Assembly: GCA_024349765.1 (NCBI GenBank)
Contig: AP026073.1
Location: forward strand, 5,890,001-5,954,000
Direction: 5' to 3'
Origin: Streptomyces nigrescens
GTDB taxonomy: Bacteria; Actinomycetota; Actinomycetes; Streptomycetales; Streptomycetaceae
DNA: 64,000 nt
The position numbers and the translations under genes were made by a program. Below the pieces are notes generated by a model. It did no database searches and had not been told where the DNA came from. It was given only the letters and a program-made list of their open reading frames with translations. The number at the start of each line of letters is the position of its first letter. Positions within the stretch are counted from its first letter, which is position 1. This document shows, piece by piece, positions 1 to 7,179 of the stretch.

Positions 1-704
1 TTGACGTGGGGACCGTAGTTGGATCGATTCCATACGTGCAGGTCTTTCCCTACAGCTCCCACCGCGAGAACCCCCGGCATGGCAGCCGGATACGCAAGGG
101 TGTCGGTGCCTGAGTTGCCTGTACCGGCTACCAGCAGCACATCGTGCTTTCGGGCGTAGGCGATCGCTTCCTTATCGCCCGGGCTGTCGCTACCACTCGC
201 GAAGGACATGTTTACGACCTTCGCGCCGTGATCAACCGCGTACCTCAGCGCATCTGCGAACTTCAGGTCCTTGCCGAACTCGGCGACGCTGTCAGGGTCT
301 TGCAGGTCCACACCGACAGGAAGGATTTTGGCATCAGGAGCCAATCCTTTCACTCCATCGGAGTCCCCAGGTCCATGCCCATGGCCAGCGATGAGCGAGG
401 CCATCGCCGTCCCGTGCTCACGCTTTCCGTACGGGCGGTCCGCTGTGCCCCCGTCAATGAAGCTCTTCCCAGGAAGTACGTTTCCCTTGAGGTCGGCGTG
501 ATTACCATCGACCGGGTCGTCAATCACAGCGACGGTGACGCCCTTGCCGGTTGAAATCTTCCAAATATCCTCGGCCCCGAATGCTTTCAAGGCCCACTGG
601 TCGTTTCTGATCTGGTCTGCCGAAGCAACCGGCGCGGTGCCGAAGAGCAGTGCCCCCGCCACTACCGCGCCGCCCACCGCACGCAGCGTCCGCGTGAAGC
701 TCAT
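1..704 (-). CDS. Second mycosin-like S8 serine protease, partial (C-terminus beyond window edge)
   Basis: Subtilisin-family (S8) peptidase of the mycosin type, expected to be exported and to act at the cell envelope beside the type VII secretion system. I read 234 codons from the ATG at 704; the 3' end lies off the left edge. Residues 1-29 are a signal peptide ending APVASA. The catalytic Asp is D62 (VAVIDDPVDG), the His is H98 (REHGTAM), and the oxyanion Asn is N197 in GTGNSG. The serine would lie off the window, so activity cannot be judged. The usual DTG around the Asp is DDP here. It follows the Gly-rich substrate gene on the same strand but is separated from it by a strong hairpin, so it may be transcribed apart or attenuated. 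It is a divergent paralogue of the complete mycP at 2694-3983. Start choice is supported by the signal peptide. Confidence 0.85.
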   Translation of the reverse strand, partial: MSFTRTLRAVGGAVVAGALLFGTAPVASADQIRNDQWALKAFGAEDIWKISTGKGVTVAVIDDPVDGNHADLKGNVLPGKSFIDGGTADRPYGKREHGTAMASLIAGHGHGPGDSDGVKGLAPDAKILPVGVDLQDPDSVAEFGKDLKFADALRYAVDHGAKVVNMSFASGSDSPGDKEAIAYARKHDVLLVAGTGNSGTDTLAYPAAMPGVLAVGAVGKDLHVWNRSNYGPHV

Positions 705-728
705 GCCATAACACCCTTCCTCACAGAG

Positions 729-762
729 TTGGGGCCCGCAGCCCGAGAGCTGCGGGCCCCAA
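729..762 (-). terminator. Hairpin between substrate gene and second mycosin
   Basis: A perfect 14-bp inverted repeat (729-742 with 749-762) encloses a 6-nt loop. It lies between the stop of the Gly-rich protein and the start of the partial mycosin, both on minus. There is no clear U-tract, as is usual in Streptomyces. It could terminate or attenuate transcription into the mycosin. Confidence 0.75.
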
Positions 763-793
763 GCGTCTCTACCGATTGCTTGTCCGGCCGGTC

Positions 794-2341
794 CTACTCG
801 ATGACCCGGGGAGCCACATTACGCTCCGTCGTCCAGGTCTCCTCGTCTTCCACGAGGTAGTCGGGACGGCTGGAGTCGTTCCCCTTGCCTTCGCCCTTGC
901 CACCGTGCGCACCGTGTGCGCCGCCCATCATGCCTGCCGGGCGACGACCGGAGCCCGAATTGGTACCCGCGGCGGTTCCTCCTCGGCTGCGGTGCAGTCC
1001 GGAACCGCCTTGGCCTCCAGTACTGCTCTTACCACCGGCCGCACCGCCGACGATGCCGCCCTTCTGCCGGGCCATGGCTCCACCGGTGCTGACGCCCGGC
1101 TTGCCGCCCATGCCCTTGCCTGCGGCACCACCGTGTGCACCGCCCATGCCGGGCATACCGGCACGCCCGGTGCGGGCACCTGCCGCGCCACCAGCGCCCG
1201 CCGTGCCGCCCTTGAGCCCGCCGGCACCGCCCTTGACGCCACCTGCACCACGACCGGTCATACCACCGGTTCCACCAGCCATACCGAGGCCACCCCCACC
1301 GGGGATGTTGACGCCGGCGCCACCGCCGCCGCCACCGGGCATGTGAACGCCGCCACCGGCGCCGCCGTTCAGGCCACCTGCACCGCCGCCACCGGGGATC
1401 TTCACCCCGGTGCCACCGCCGCCACCACCGAGACCATCCAGGCCGGTGTTGACATTGGGGGTGTGCGGCTTCATCGAACCCAAGCCGCCGCTAATGCCAG
1501 GCGTCTTCGGCGTGTTCGGGGTGTTGATGCTGGGAGAGGTCGGCATCTTCGGAGCGCTGCCGCCCTTCATGCCGCGGGTGGGAATCTTGACTCCTCCTCC
1601 ACCACCACCGCCGCCGATCCCGCCACCGCCCGGCATGGGCATGGCGATGGCGCCTACACCACCGCCAGCACCGCCCGAGGGGTCATGTTCGGGGATCTTG
1701 TCGTCGATGGGAGGCGTCGGTGTCTTGAGCGACGACGCGCGCGTCACATACGCCGTGCCCAGGTTCTCCATGGCGACAGCAGCTTCCAGCCGCTTCTTCT
1801 GGTGTCCGGACAGGTTGTCCTTGTTCGCGTCAAGGATGCCCTGAGTGCTCACACCAGTCTTCAGAGCGTCGTTCAGATCGTCGTCGTCGATCTGGTCCGA
1901 CCAGGGCATTTCACCCCAGACGTCATCGCTCCAGTTCCAGCCGTCATCGACCGGCCTGACCTTGTCGATGGCCTTCTGCAGGTCGCTGGCCGTCTGGCCC
2001 ATCACCTGGGCCGCGTGCGTGGCGTAGGGAGCGCCCGTCCTGAAATTGTTGCTGATCTTCTGGGCCTGCTTGGCGAACTTCTCCGCCGTGTCGCCGTGCC
2101 AGGACTCCAGCACCTTCTTCACGGCATCTTCGAACCGCTTCTGGATGCCGCCGCCACCTTCACCAGACCCGACCAGTTGGTCGTGAAGGTCCTGCCAGTT
2201 CTGCGCTACGTCCCGTACTTGCTGAACGTTGGCACCGTCCAGCATGCCCTTCAGGCCATCGAGGTCGTTCAGATTGAACTTGGTTGTGAACGTCTCCCAG
2301 GTGTTTCCACCCGTGGGCGCACCGCCCGCATCTCCACCCAT
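794..2341 (-). CDS. WXG-domain, Gly-rich presumed type VII secretion substrate
   Basis: 515 residues from ATG 2341. Residues 15-190 are predicted helical and contain a WHG turn (W81-G83) of the WXG100 type. Residues about 235-470 are a low-complexity Gly/Ala/Pro/Met region with many GGGG runs and GGAG/GMGG units. The C-terminus has DYLVEDEETW, which contains YLVED and so matches the YxxxD/E export signal known from ESX substrates, and ends in APRVIE. The build is that of a long ESX/EspE- or PPE-like exported protein: helical WXG front, flexible repeat tail, terminal signal. It sits directly downstream of the 102-residue helical protein in the mycP-esx operon direction. Role is inferred as a secreted structural or effector protein; no enzymatic domain is visible. 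Confidence 0.75.
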   Translation of the reverse strand: MGGDAGGAPTGGNTWETFTTKFNLNDLDGLKGMLDGANVQQVRDVAQNWQDLHDQLVGSGEGGGGIQKRFEDAVKKVLESWHGDTAEKFAKQAQKISNNFRTGAPYATHAAQVMGQTASDLQKAIDKVRPVDDGWNWSDDVWGEMPWSDQIDDDDLNDALKTGVSTQGILDANKDNLSGHQKKRLEAAVAMENLGTAYVTRASSLKTPTPPIDDKIPEHDPSGGAGGGVGAIAMPMPGGGGIGGGGGGGGVKIPTRGMKGGSAPKMPTSPSINTPNTPKTPGISGGLGSMKPHTPNVNTGLDGLGGGGGGTGVKIPGGGGAGGLNGGAGGGVHMPGGGGGGAGVNIPGGGGLGMAGGTGGMTGRGAGGVKGGAGGLKGGTAGAGGAAGARTGRAGMPGMGGAHGGAAGKGMGGKPGVSTGGAMARQKGGIVGGAAGGKSSTGGQGGSGLHRSRGGTAAGTNSGSGRRPAGMMGGAHGAHGGKGEGKGNDSSRPDYLVEDEETWTTERNVAPRVIE

Positions 2342-2392
2342 CAGTGGGCCCCCTTCTCTTTCACCTACAGGTCAACCGGTATGCCGCGAGCG

Positions 2393-2701
2393 TCACTTCA
2401 TGCTGTTGTCGTGCTCGGCGTCATCGTAGGCGTCCTTCGTCTGCTTGGACTTCTTGCCGAAATCGTCGATCATCTTCTCGATCAAGCCCACGATGTTCTG
2501 CTCGATGTAGGCCTTCATGTCGTTGTGGGCCTTGTGCATCCGGTCGCGCTCTTCAAAGCCCTTCCCGAGCGCCCCGTCCGGCAAGTAAGTCTGGTTCTTC
2601 GCCTTGTCCTTCGGGCCGCCCATGTCCTTCAGGACCTGGTTCAGCTCCTTCACGACCTGGTCGAGGGCGTCGAGATCAACGCCGTATTCCTTGCTAGCCA
2701 T
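2393..2701 (-). CDS. Small helical protein of the type VII locus
   Basis: 102 residues, highly charged and predicted mostly helical, with no signal peptide and no membrane segment. It has no W-x-G turn, but its size, position and C-terminal AYDDAEHD (YDDAE fits YxxxD/E) suggest an ESX-associated partner or chaperone of the larger substrate encoded 51 bp downstream. Its ATG overlaps the last codons of mycP (shared ATGGCTAG, 2694-2701), which implies translational coupling. Conserved function unknown to me; assignment rests on context and the tail motif. Confidence 0.75.
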   Translation of the reverse strand: MASKEYGVDLDALDQVVKELNQVLKDMGGPKDKAKNQTYLPDGALGKGFEERDRMHKAHNDMKAYIEQNIVGLIEKMIDDFGKKSKQTKDAYDDAEHDNSMK

Positions 2702-3983
2702 GCTTGGCCTCCCCGTGTGTTGTCAGTCCGGTCTTGCGGCGCCAGTCGCGGATGGCGATCGAGGAGCCGACGACCGCGGCGACGGCCAGGAGTCCGCCGC
2801 CGACAATGTAGATGGCGATGCGGGCGCGCCGTTCCCCAGGTGACTCACCGATGGTGATGGCGGCCGGCTGGATGTTGGAGCCGTCAGCCGCGTTGGAAGG
2901 CTTGTCCGGCTGGGGTTCGGCGGTGGGCTTGGTGTCGTCCTTGAGGGCGGCCACCGGGTCGACGACGCCCCAGCCGATGTTGTGGTCCGCCTTGCTGCGC
3001 ACCCGCTCGGCGGTCTGCTCCAGGTGCCAGATCACCTCTTGAGGTGTCCAACGCTGGCCCTCGTCCTTGTGCTTGGCGATCAGGAGCGCCGCGGCGCCCG
3101 CCGCGTACGGTGCCGCGAAGCTGGTGCCCTGGTCGACGCAGTTACCGCCGTTGGGGACGGTGGAGACCATGTCGACGCCGGGTGCGGCGATGTCGACCCA
3201 GCTCCCGGGCTGGGAGAAGGGGGCCCGCTCGTTGTTGCGGTCCGAGGCGGCGACGGACAGGACGTTGTCGAACTCCTGGAAGGCGGCGGGGTACATGTTC
3301 TTCTCCACGCCGCTGGCGCCGTCGTTACCCGCCGAGGCCACGATCAGAACGTTGTTGCTGGCCGCTTTCCGGATTGCCGTCTTGAGGAGTTCCAGCCTGG
3401 CCGGGCTGGCTGCCGTGCCCTGCGAAATGTTGATGATGTCGACCTTTTGCGAAACCGCGTAATTGATCGCGTCGGCCAGGCTGGCAGCATTGCCCGCCTT
3501 CTTGTCGCTGGTCTGCTGCAGGGGAATGACCTTCGCCTCGGGCGCAATTCCGAAGAAGCCGGAGCCGGCCCTCGGGCGCGCGGCGATGATGCCCGCGACC
3601 TTGGTGCCGTGGCCGACCGTGTCCTCGGTCGGCTTTCCTCCGACGAAGGATTTGCCGCCGCTGATGTTGGGCCTGATCTGCGCGTTGCCCGCGTCGATCC
3701 CGGTGTCGATCACCGCGACCCGGACGCCCTTGCCCCTGGTGTCGGCCCACATCTGATTGGTCAGCAGACGCTGCAACGACCAGGGGGTCTCTTTGATGTC
3801 GTCGGCGCCGAACTTGCACTCACCACTGTTGAGCGGAACGTTCGTGTCCGCCATCGCCGGCGTGGCGGTGGCGCAGGACAGGCCGACGAAGCACGCCGCC
3901 GTGACCAGTGCGCCCGCCGCTCGTCGACGGTGCCCGGCTCGGTGACCAATGGCGCGAGATCCCACGGGTTGTCTGCTCTCCAT
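2694..3983 (-). CDS. mycP: Type VII secretion-associated serine protease mycosin
   Basis: 429 residues, a complete membrane-anchored S8 protease. Residues about 20-45 form a signal sequence (ATPAMA cleavage region). The catalytic triad is intact: D93 (VIDTG), H125 (GHGT), S288 (GTSFAAP), with N220 in SAGNDG. A hydrophobic segment at about 393-415 (GGGLLAVAAVVGSSIAI) followed by RDWRRK is the C-terminal membrane anchor. Mycosins are core ESX components on the outer face of the membrane, needed for complex stability and processing of some substrates. It lies downstream of the esx pair and overlaps the next gene by 8 bp. The long GA-rich leader (3984-4090) and the hairpin upstream separate it from esxB. 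Confidence 0.93.
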   Translation of the reverse strand: MESRQPVGSRAIGHRAGHRRRAAGALVTAACFVGLSCATATPAMADTNVPLNSGECKFGADDIKETPWSLQRLLTNQMWADTRGKGVRVAVIDTGIDAGNAQIRPNISGGKSFVGGKPTEDTVGHGTKVAGIIAARPRAGSGFFGIAPEAKVIPLQQTSDKKAGNAASLADAINYAVSQKVDIINISQGTAASPARLELLKTAIRKAASNNVLIVASAGNDGASGVEKNMYPAAFQEFDNVLSVAASDRNNERAPFSQPGSWVDIAAPGVDMVSTVPNGGNCVDQGTSFAAPYAAGAAALLIAKHKDEGQRWTPQEVIWHLEQTAERVRSKADHNIGWGVVDPVAALKDDTKPTAEPQPDKPSNAADGSNIQPAAITIGESPGERRARIAIYIVGGGLLAVAAVVGSSIAIRDWRRKTGLTTHGEAKHG

Positions 3984-4093
3984 GTGTGGCGAAAGGGGCG
4001 GGAACGAATCGAGGGGTGAGAGTGGGGGGAGGTGTGAGAGGGAAGAAGGAAGAGAAGTGGGGGGAGGGGTCGGAGGTGCGGTGGACGGCAGAA

Positions 4094-4124
4094 GGGCGAG
4101 CGCACTGATGCAGCGCGCTCGCCC
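4094..4124 (-). terminator. Hairpin between esxB-like gene and mycP
   Basis: Perfect 10-bp stem (4094-4103 with 4115-4124) and 11-nt loop, 69 bp after the esxB-like stop. A partial terminator here would let the two small Esx proteins be made in excess over mycP and the genes behind it. Confidence 0.7.
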
Positions 4125-4192
4125 TCATTGACCACTGTGCGAGCCGTCGGGGCTGCTCAGCCGATCGCCATCCGTAGCTGTGCCGACCTGGG

Positions 4193-4486
4193 TCAGCCGC
4201 CCCAGATACCGGCGTTCTTGTGCTCGGTGGACTGGTAGTTCTGGGCAGCGGTGTCCAGAGCCTTGGCGATGGCCTCCAGCGTGGAGTGCAGGGAGGCAGC
4301 GCGCTGGTCCCACTCGCGCTGGCGGGCCTGGTAGCCCTCCTGCGCGGCACCTTCCCAGCTGGCGGCGATCTTCTTGACGCCGGCCTCGAGGTCGTCGAGC
4401 TGCTGGCGGATGTTGTTGGCCGTACCGCGCACGTCGGAGCTGGCCTGCTGGATCGTCGCAAAATTAACGAGGATCTGGCCTGACAT
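4193..4486 (-). CDS. esxB: WXG100 family protein (EsxB/CFP-10-like)
   Basis: 97 residues, the standard WXG100 length, forming a helical hairpin around W44-E45-G46. The tail has Y84-Q-S-T-E88, the YxxxD/E signal that in CFP-10-type proteins is recognised by the EccC ATPase. It would pair with the esxA-like product encoded just upstream and leave the cell as a dimer. The start ATG at 4486 is preceded by GGAG. The two esx genes are 118 bp apart, with a GC-rich inverted repeat in between. EsxA and EsxB names are by analogy; both proteins here carry the tail motif. Confidence 0.9.
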   Translation of the reverse strand: MSGQILVNFATIQQASSDVRGTANNIRQQLDDLEAGVKKIAASWEGAAQEGYQARQREWDQRAASLHSTLEAIAKALDTAAQNYQSTEHKNAGIWGG

Positions 4487-4604
4487 GGTGTCTCCTCAGG
4501 AGTTGATGCTGCTGGTCGAGTCACATACCGCAGCGGGCCGGCACGGTGGCCGGCACGGGCTGCGGCGAGTGGGCCGGGCGCCGCGGGTCAGCGGCGCGGC
4601 CCCA

Positions 4605-4928
4605 TCATCCGAACGGGGAAGCCGAGGCGGAGATGTGCGAGATCGACTGCGCCTGCTCCTCTTCGGAGGCGGAGTAGTTCTTCGTGGTCTCGTCGATCGC
4701 TTCCTTGATCTCACCCAGAAGCTGGTTGAGACGGTTGGCGTCCTCGTTCACCTGCGACTGCAGCTGGTTGTACGAGGAAGCCGCAGCACCCTTCCACCCC
4801 GAGGTGATGGTGTCGACGACCGTGTTCAGGCGGGAGATCTCACCCTGGATCGACTGATTGACCGAGGCGATCTTGCCGCTGAACGCGACCATCTCCTCCT
4901 CGGTGGTTGTGTACTGCTGACCAGCCAT
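4605..4928 (-). CDS. esxA: WXG100 family protein (EsxA/ESAT-6-like)
   Basis: 107 residues from ATG 4928, chosen over an upstream in-frame ATG at 5003 because GGGGGA sits 7 nt before it and the WXG fold starts there. W45-K46-G47 marks the helix turn, and Y85-S-A-S-E89 is a YxxxD/E tail signal. Predicted to dimerise with the esxB product and be exported by the ESX machine. In Streptomyces, Esx proteins have been linked to normal sporulation rather than virulence. It is the first gene of the minus-strand run and has its own likely promoter and a striking palindrome upstream. Confidence 0.92.
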   Translation of the reverse strand: MAGQQYTTTEEEMVAFSGKIASVNQSIQGEISRLNTVVDTITSGWKGAAASSYNQLQSQVNEDANRLNQLLGEIKEAIDETTKNYSASEEEQAQSISHISASASPFG

Positions 4929-5021
4929 AGTCAACGTCCCCCATGAGACTCGTACGTCGTGCCGCGCCGGGCCGCCAACGGGGCCCCACGCGGTTGGCAT
5001 CACCTGCTGACGCCTTTGACT

Positions 5022-5051
5022 ACTCTAACCACTCCATATGCCCGTTCCCAA
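5022..5051 (-). promoter_or_regulatory. Candidate housekeeping-type promoter of the esx genes
   Basis: Read on minus: TTGGGA at 5051-5046, an 18-nt spacer, then TAGAGT at 5027-5022, matching TTGacn and TAnnnT. Transcription would start near 5015, giving a leader of about 87 nt to the esxA ATG. Confidence 0.5.
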
Positions 5052-5063
5052 CAGGGGGGAGAC

Positions 5064-5084
5064 TGTTGTGACGGGATCACAACA
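5064..5084. promoter_or_regulatory. 21-bp perfect palindrome upstream of the esx promoter
   Basis: TGTTGTGA, 5-nt centre CGGGA, TCACAACA: both 8-bp arms match perfectly. The centre is about 59 bp upstream of the predicted start, a usual activator position. It resembles a CRP-type site (TGTGA..TCACA) but with a 5-nt rather than 6-nt gap, so I do not name the regulator. Confidence 0.6.
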
Positions 5085-5252
5085 TTGTCAACTCCCCGTC
5101 GTTCAAACGACGTTCAGGGAAACGGACAGATCCGATGCTATCGGTCGAAGGGCCGATACAGCCGGGGAACGACGAAGATCACACCGAGAAGTCCGCAGAC
5201 CGGCCCGTGAATTGCGCGCCGCGAGAACGGCCCGGAATCCGCACCACCGCAA

Positions 5253-5298
5253 AAGGCCGCGCCGAATGCCCGTTTCCGGGGGAATTCGGCGCGGCCTT
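5253..5298 (-). terminator. Terminator of eccB
   Basis: 15-bp perfect stem (5253-5267 with 5284-5298), 16-nt loop, followed on minus by a short T run (5254-5251). It lies 42 bp after the eccB stop and insulates the esx promoter from eccB transcription. Confidence 0.85.
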
Positions 5299-5339
5299 CT
5301 CTCGCCGCGCGGCGAACTACGCAGAAGCGACCGACATCG

Positions 5340-6992
5340 TCACGACGACTGCGGCTTCTTCGCGCTGCGGATGTCGAGCGCCGGCCCGTTGGAGAGCAGG
5401 GTGGACCAGGCCTTCAGGATGAGCGGGGGGTGCGTGCCGCCGTACCCGAGGTGGATCCGCGCCTGGTCGACCTCCTGCTTGTCGCTGCCGGCCTGGGTGG
5501 CGCTGTCGTTGCTCCGCGGGATGAAGTAGCGCAGCCCGGTGTCGGTGACCAGGAACAGGCTTCCGCTCTTGGCCTTGGGGGTGGCGACCTCCGTGTAGAG
5601 CAGGCCGCTGCCGGGGGTGACATACGAGCTGGCGCCCGAGGCGATCTTGGCGGGGTAGTCGTCGCCGACCCAGGTCTGCATGTCCGGGACGCCGTTCGGG
5701 TAGCCGAGCTGCTTCTCCTCGCCGCCCGGGTACTTGGTGGTGGTGCCCTTGTAGACGCTGCAGGAGACACCGTGGTCGGTGGGACCGCCCAGGCCGCTGG
5801 TCTGGGAGCCGTGGGCGAAGTCGTTGGCCGCGCTGACGGTGTCGGTCGGCCACGGCGAGGTGAAGCCGGAGACCTTGCCCAGGAACGTCGAGTAACCGTT
5901 GCCGGTCTCGTCCGGCTTCGGGCGGAACGAGCCGGCGGCGACCTGTACGGCCTTCAGCGCCTCGCCGTTGGAGTTCAGCTGCTGCGCGTTCGCGCCCTCC
6001 ATCAGCAGTTTGGCGACGAAGTTCGAGACCTGCTCGACGCCGTCCTTCTCCACGACGTACTTCTGTCCGTCGCTGTCCTCGAGGATCGAGCCCACGGTCC
6101 TGGCCTCCGCCGGGACCTCCTTGTCGGTGGTCGGGGTCCCCGCCCCCGAGACCGTCGGCATGGAGATGCCGATGGCGCTGGGGACCTTCAGCAGGGTGTC
6201 CATGAACTGCTGGGAGACCTTCTGCGGCTGGGCCTGGGCGCCGAAGATGATGCGGCGCAGGTCGTTGTCGCCCTGCTCCTTACCGCCCTTCGGCTGCCAC
6301 CCGAGGGCCGTGGAGTTGAACTCGAAGGCCATGCCGTTGTGGTCGACCAGCCACTTCTTGCCGGCGGGGTCCTCGACGTAGAGCGCCTGGTGGAAGTCGA
6401 GCCTGCCCTTGCGGGTGTCGTCGACGAGCTGCTTGTCCTTGCCGGCCAGGACGAACACGGCCTGCTGCGGCTTGCTGTCGGCGCCGCTGGTGCCGGGGCG
6501 GTTGCAGACGGCCCAGGTCTTCGGCTTGTCCGCGTCGTCCGCGCTGGGCAGCCGGTCGGGGGCGAACGGGATGCCGATGGCGGGGCCGTGCGGGATCTTG
6601 CCGTCGAGTTCGGATTCCTTGACCTTGACGACCTGGAACTTCGGGTCGAGAAGCAGCCGGGCGGATGCGAGGTTCAGGATGGGGTGCAGGAGTTTCTGGT
6701 TATTGCCATTGGCGTCCTTGGTGTTCAGGACGATATAGCGGGTGGTGGATTCATCCCCGACGATGACGTTCTTGCCGACCTCGTCCCACCCCGACGGCGC
6801 CACCGGCTTGAGAATGCCGCAGGCGCCGAATCCCACGAGCATCAGGACACCCATGATGACGCTGGGCACCACCGCCTTGAGCGGCTTGGGGGCGCTCTCG
6901 ATCGAGCCGTTGGGCAGCGGCTTCAGAAATGCCGCATTCGTGCGCTTTCGAGCAAACGAATACGCATTCAGCTCGTCCCGACGTGATGCCAT
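5340..6992 (-). CDS. eccB: Type VII secretion protein EccB
   Basis: 550 residues from ATG 6992 (GGGGAGAG lies 9 nt upstream; an in-frame start at 7043 has no such support). The cytoplasmic N-terminus begins MASRRDELNAYSFARKR, a typical EccB opening. A single membrane segment spans about 41-61, followed by a large extracytoplasmic region with repeat-like domains. Cysteines such as those in the AVCNRPG and SCSVYKG contexts may form a disulfide. EccB is a core membrane component of the ESX translocon with EccC, EccD and EccE. It is transcribed divergently from eccE and ends at a strong terminator. Length and topology are normal for the family. Confidence 0.93.
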   Translation of the reverse strand: MASRRDELNAYSFARKRTNAAFLKPLPNGSIESAPKPLKAVVPSVIMGVLMLVGFGACGILKPVAPSGWDEVGKNVIVGDESTTRYIVLNTKDANGNNQKLLHPILNLASARLLLDPKFQVVKVKESELDGKIPHGPAIGIPFAPDRLPSADDADKPKTWAVCNRPGTSGADSKPQQAVFVLAGKDKQLVDDTRKGRLDFHQALYVEDPAGKKWLVDHNGMAFEFNSTALGWQPKGGKEQGDNDLRRIIFGAQAQPQKVSQQFMDTLLKVPSAIGISMPTVSGAGTPTTDKEVPAEARTVGSILEDSDGQKYVVEKDGVEQVSNFVAKLLMEGANAQQLNSNGEALKAVQVAAGSFRPKPDETGNGYSTFLGKVSGFTSPWPTDTVSAANDFAHGSQTSGLGGPTDHGVSCSVYKGTTTKYPGGEEKQLGYPNGVPDMQTWVGDDYPAKIASGASSYVTPGSGLLYTEVATPKAKSGSLFLVTDTGLRYFIPRSNDSATQAGSDKQEVDQARIHLGYGGTHPPLILKAWSTLLSNGPALDIRSAKKPQSS

Positions 6993-7081
6993 TGTTGCTT
7001 TCTCTCCCCGCCTGTTGGATCCACATCGAACCGCCCCCGGCACTCACGCCGTAGCGCCCTCTACTATGCCGTGTGTCGATC

Positions 7082-7098
7082 GACCCGTACGGTACGGG
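7082..7098. promoter_or_regulatory. Palindrome in the eccB/eccE divergent promoter region
   Basis: ACCCGTAC-G-GTACGGGT, a perfect 17-bp palindrome in the 187-bp gap between the divergent eccB and eccE starts. A second short palindrome (TCGATCGA) lies just to its left. It could be a shared operator; no protein can be assigned. Confidence 0.45.
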
Positions 7099-7179
7099 TG
7101 CCACCTTCCAACGCACCAGTCTCAACGGCGGTCGATACGCCTAGAGGCCCACATCACCAGTAGAGGAGCAGGCCGGGGG

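Noticed and set aside
776-2857. Long open frame on plus opposite the Gly-rich protein and mycP
   Set aside because: Its translation is Ala/Arg/His-rich low complexity with no family motif, caused by GC bias opposite a Gly-rich gene. The minus genes have motifs and ribosome sites.
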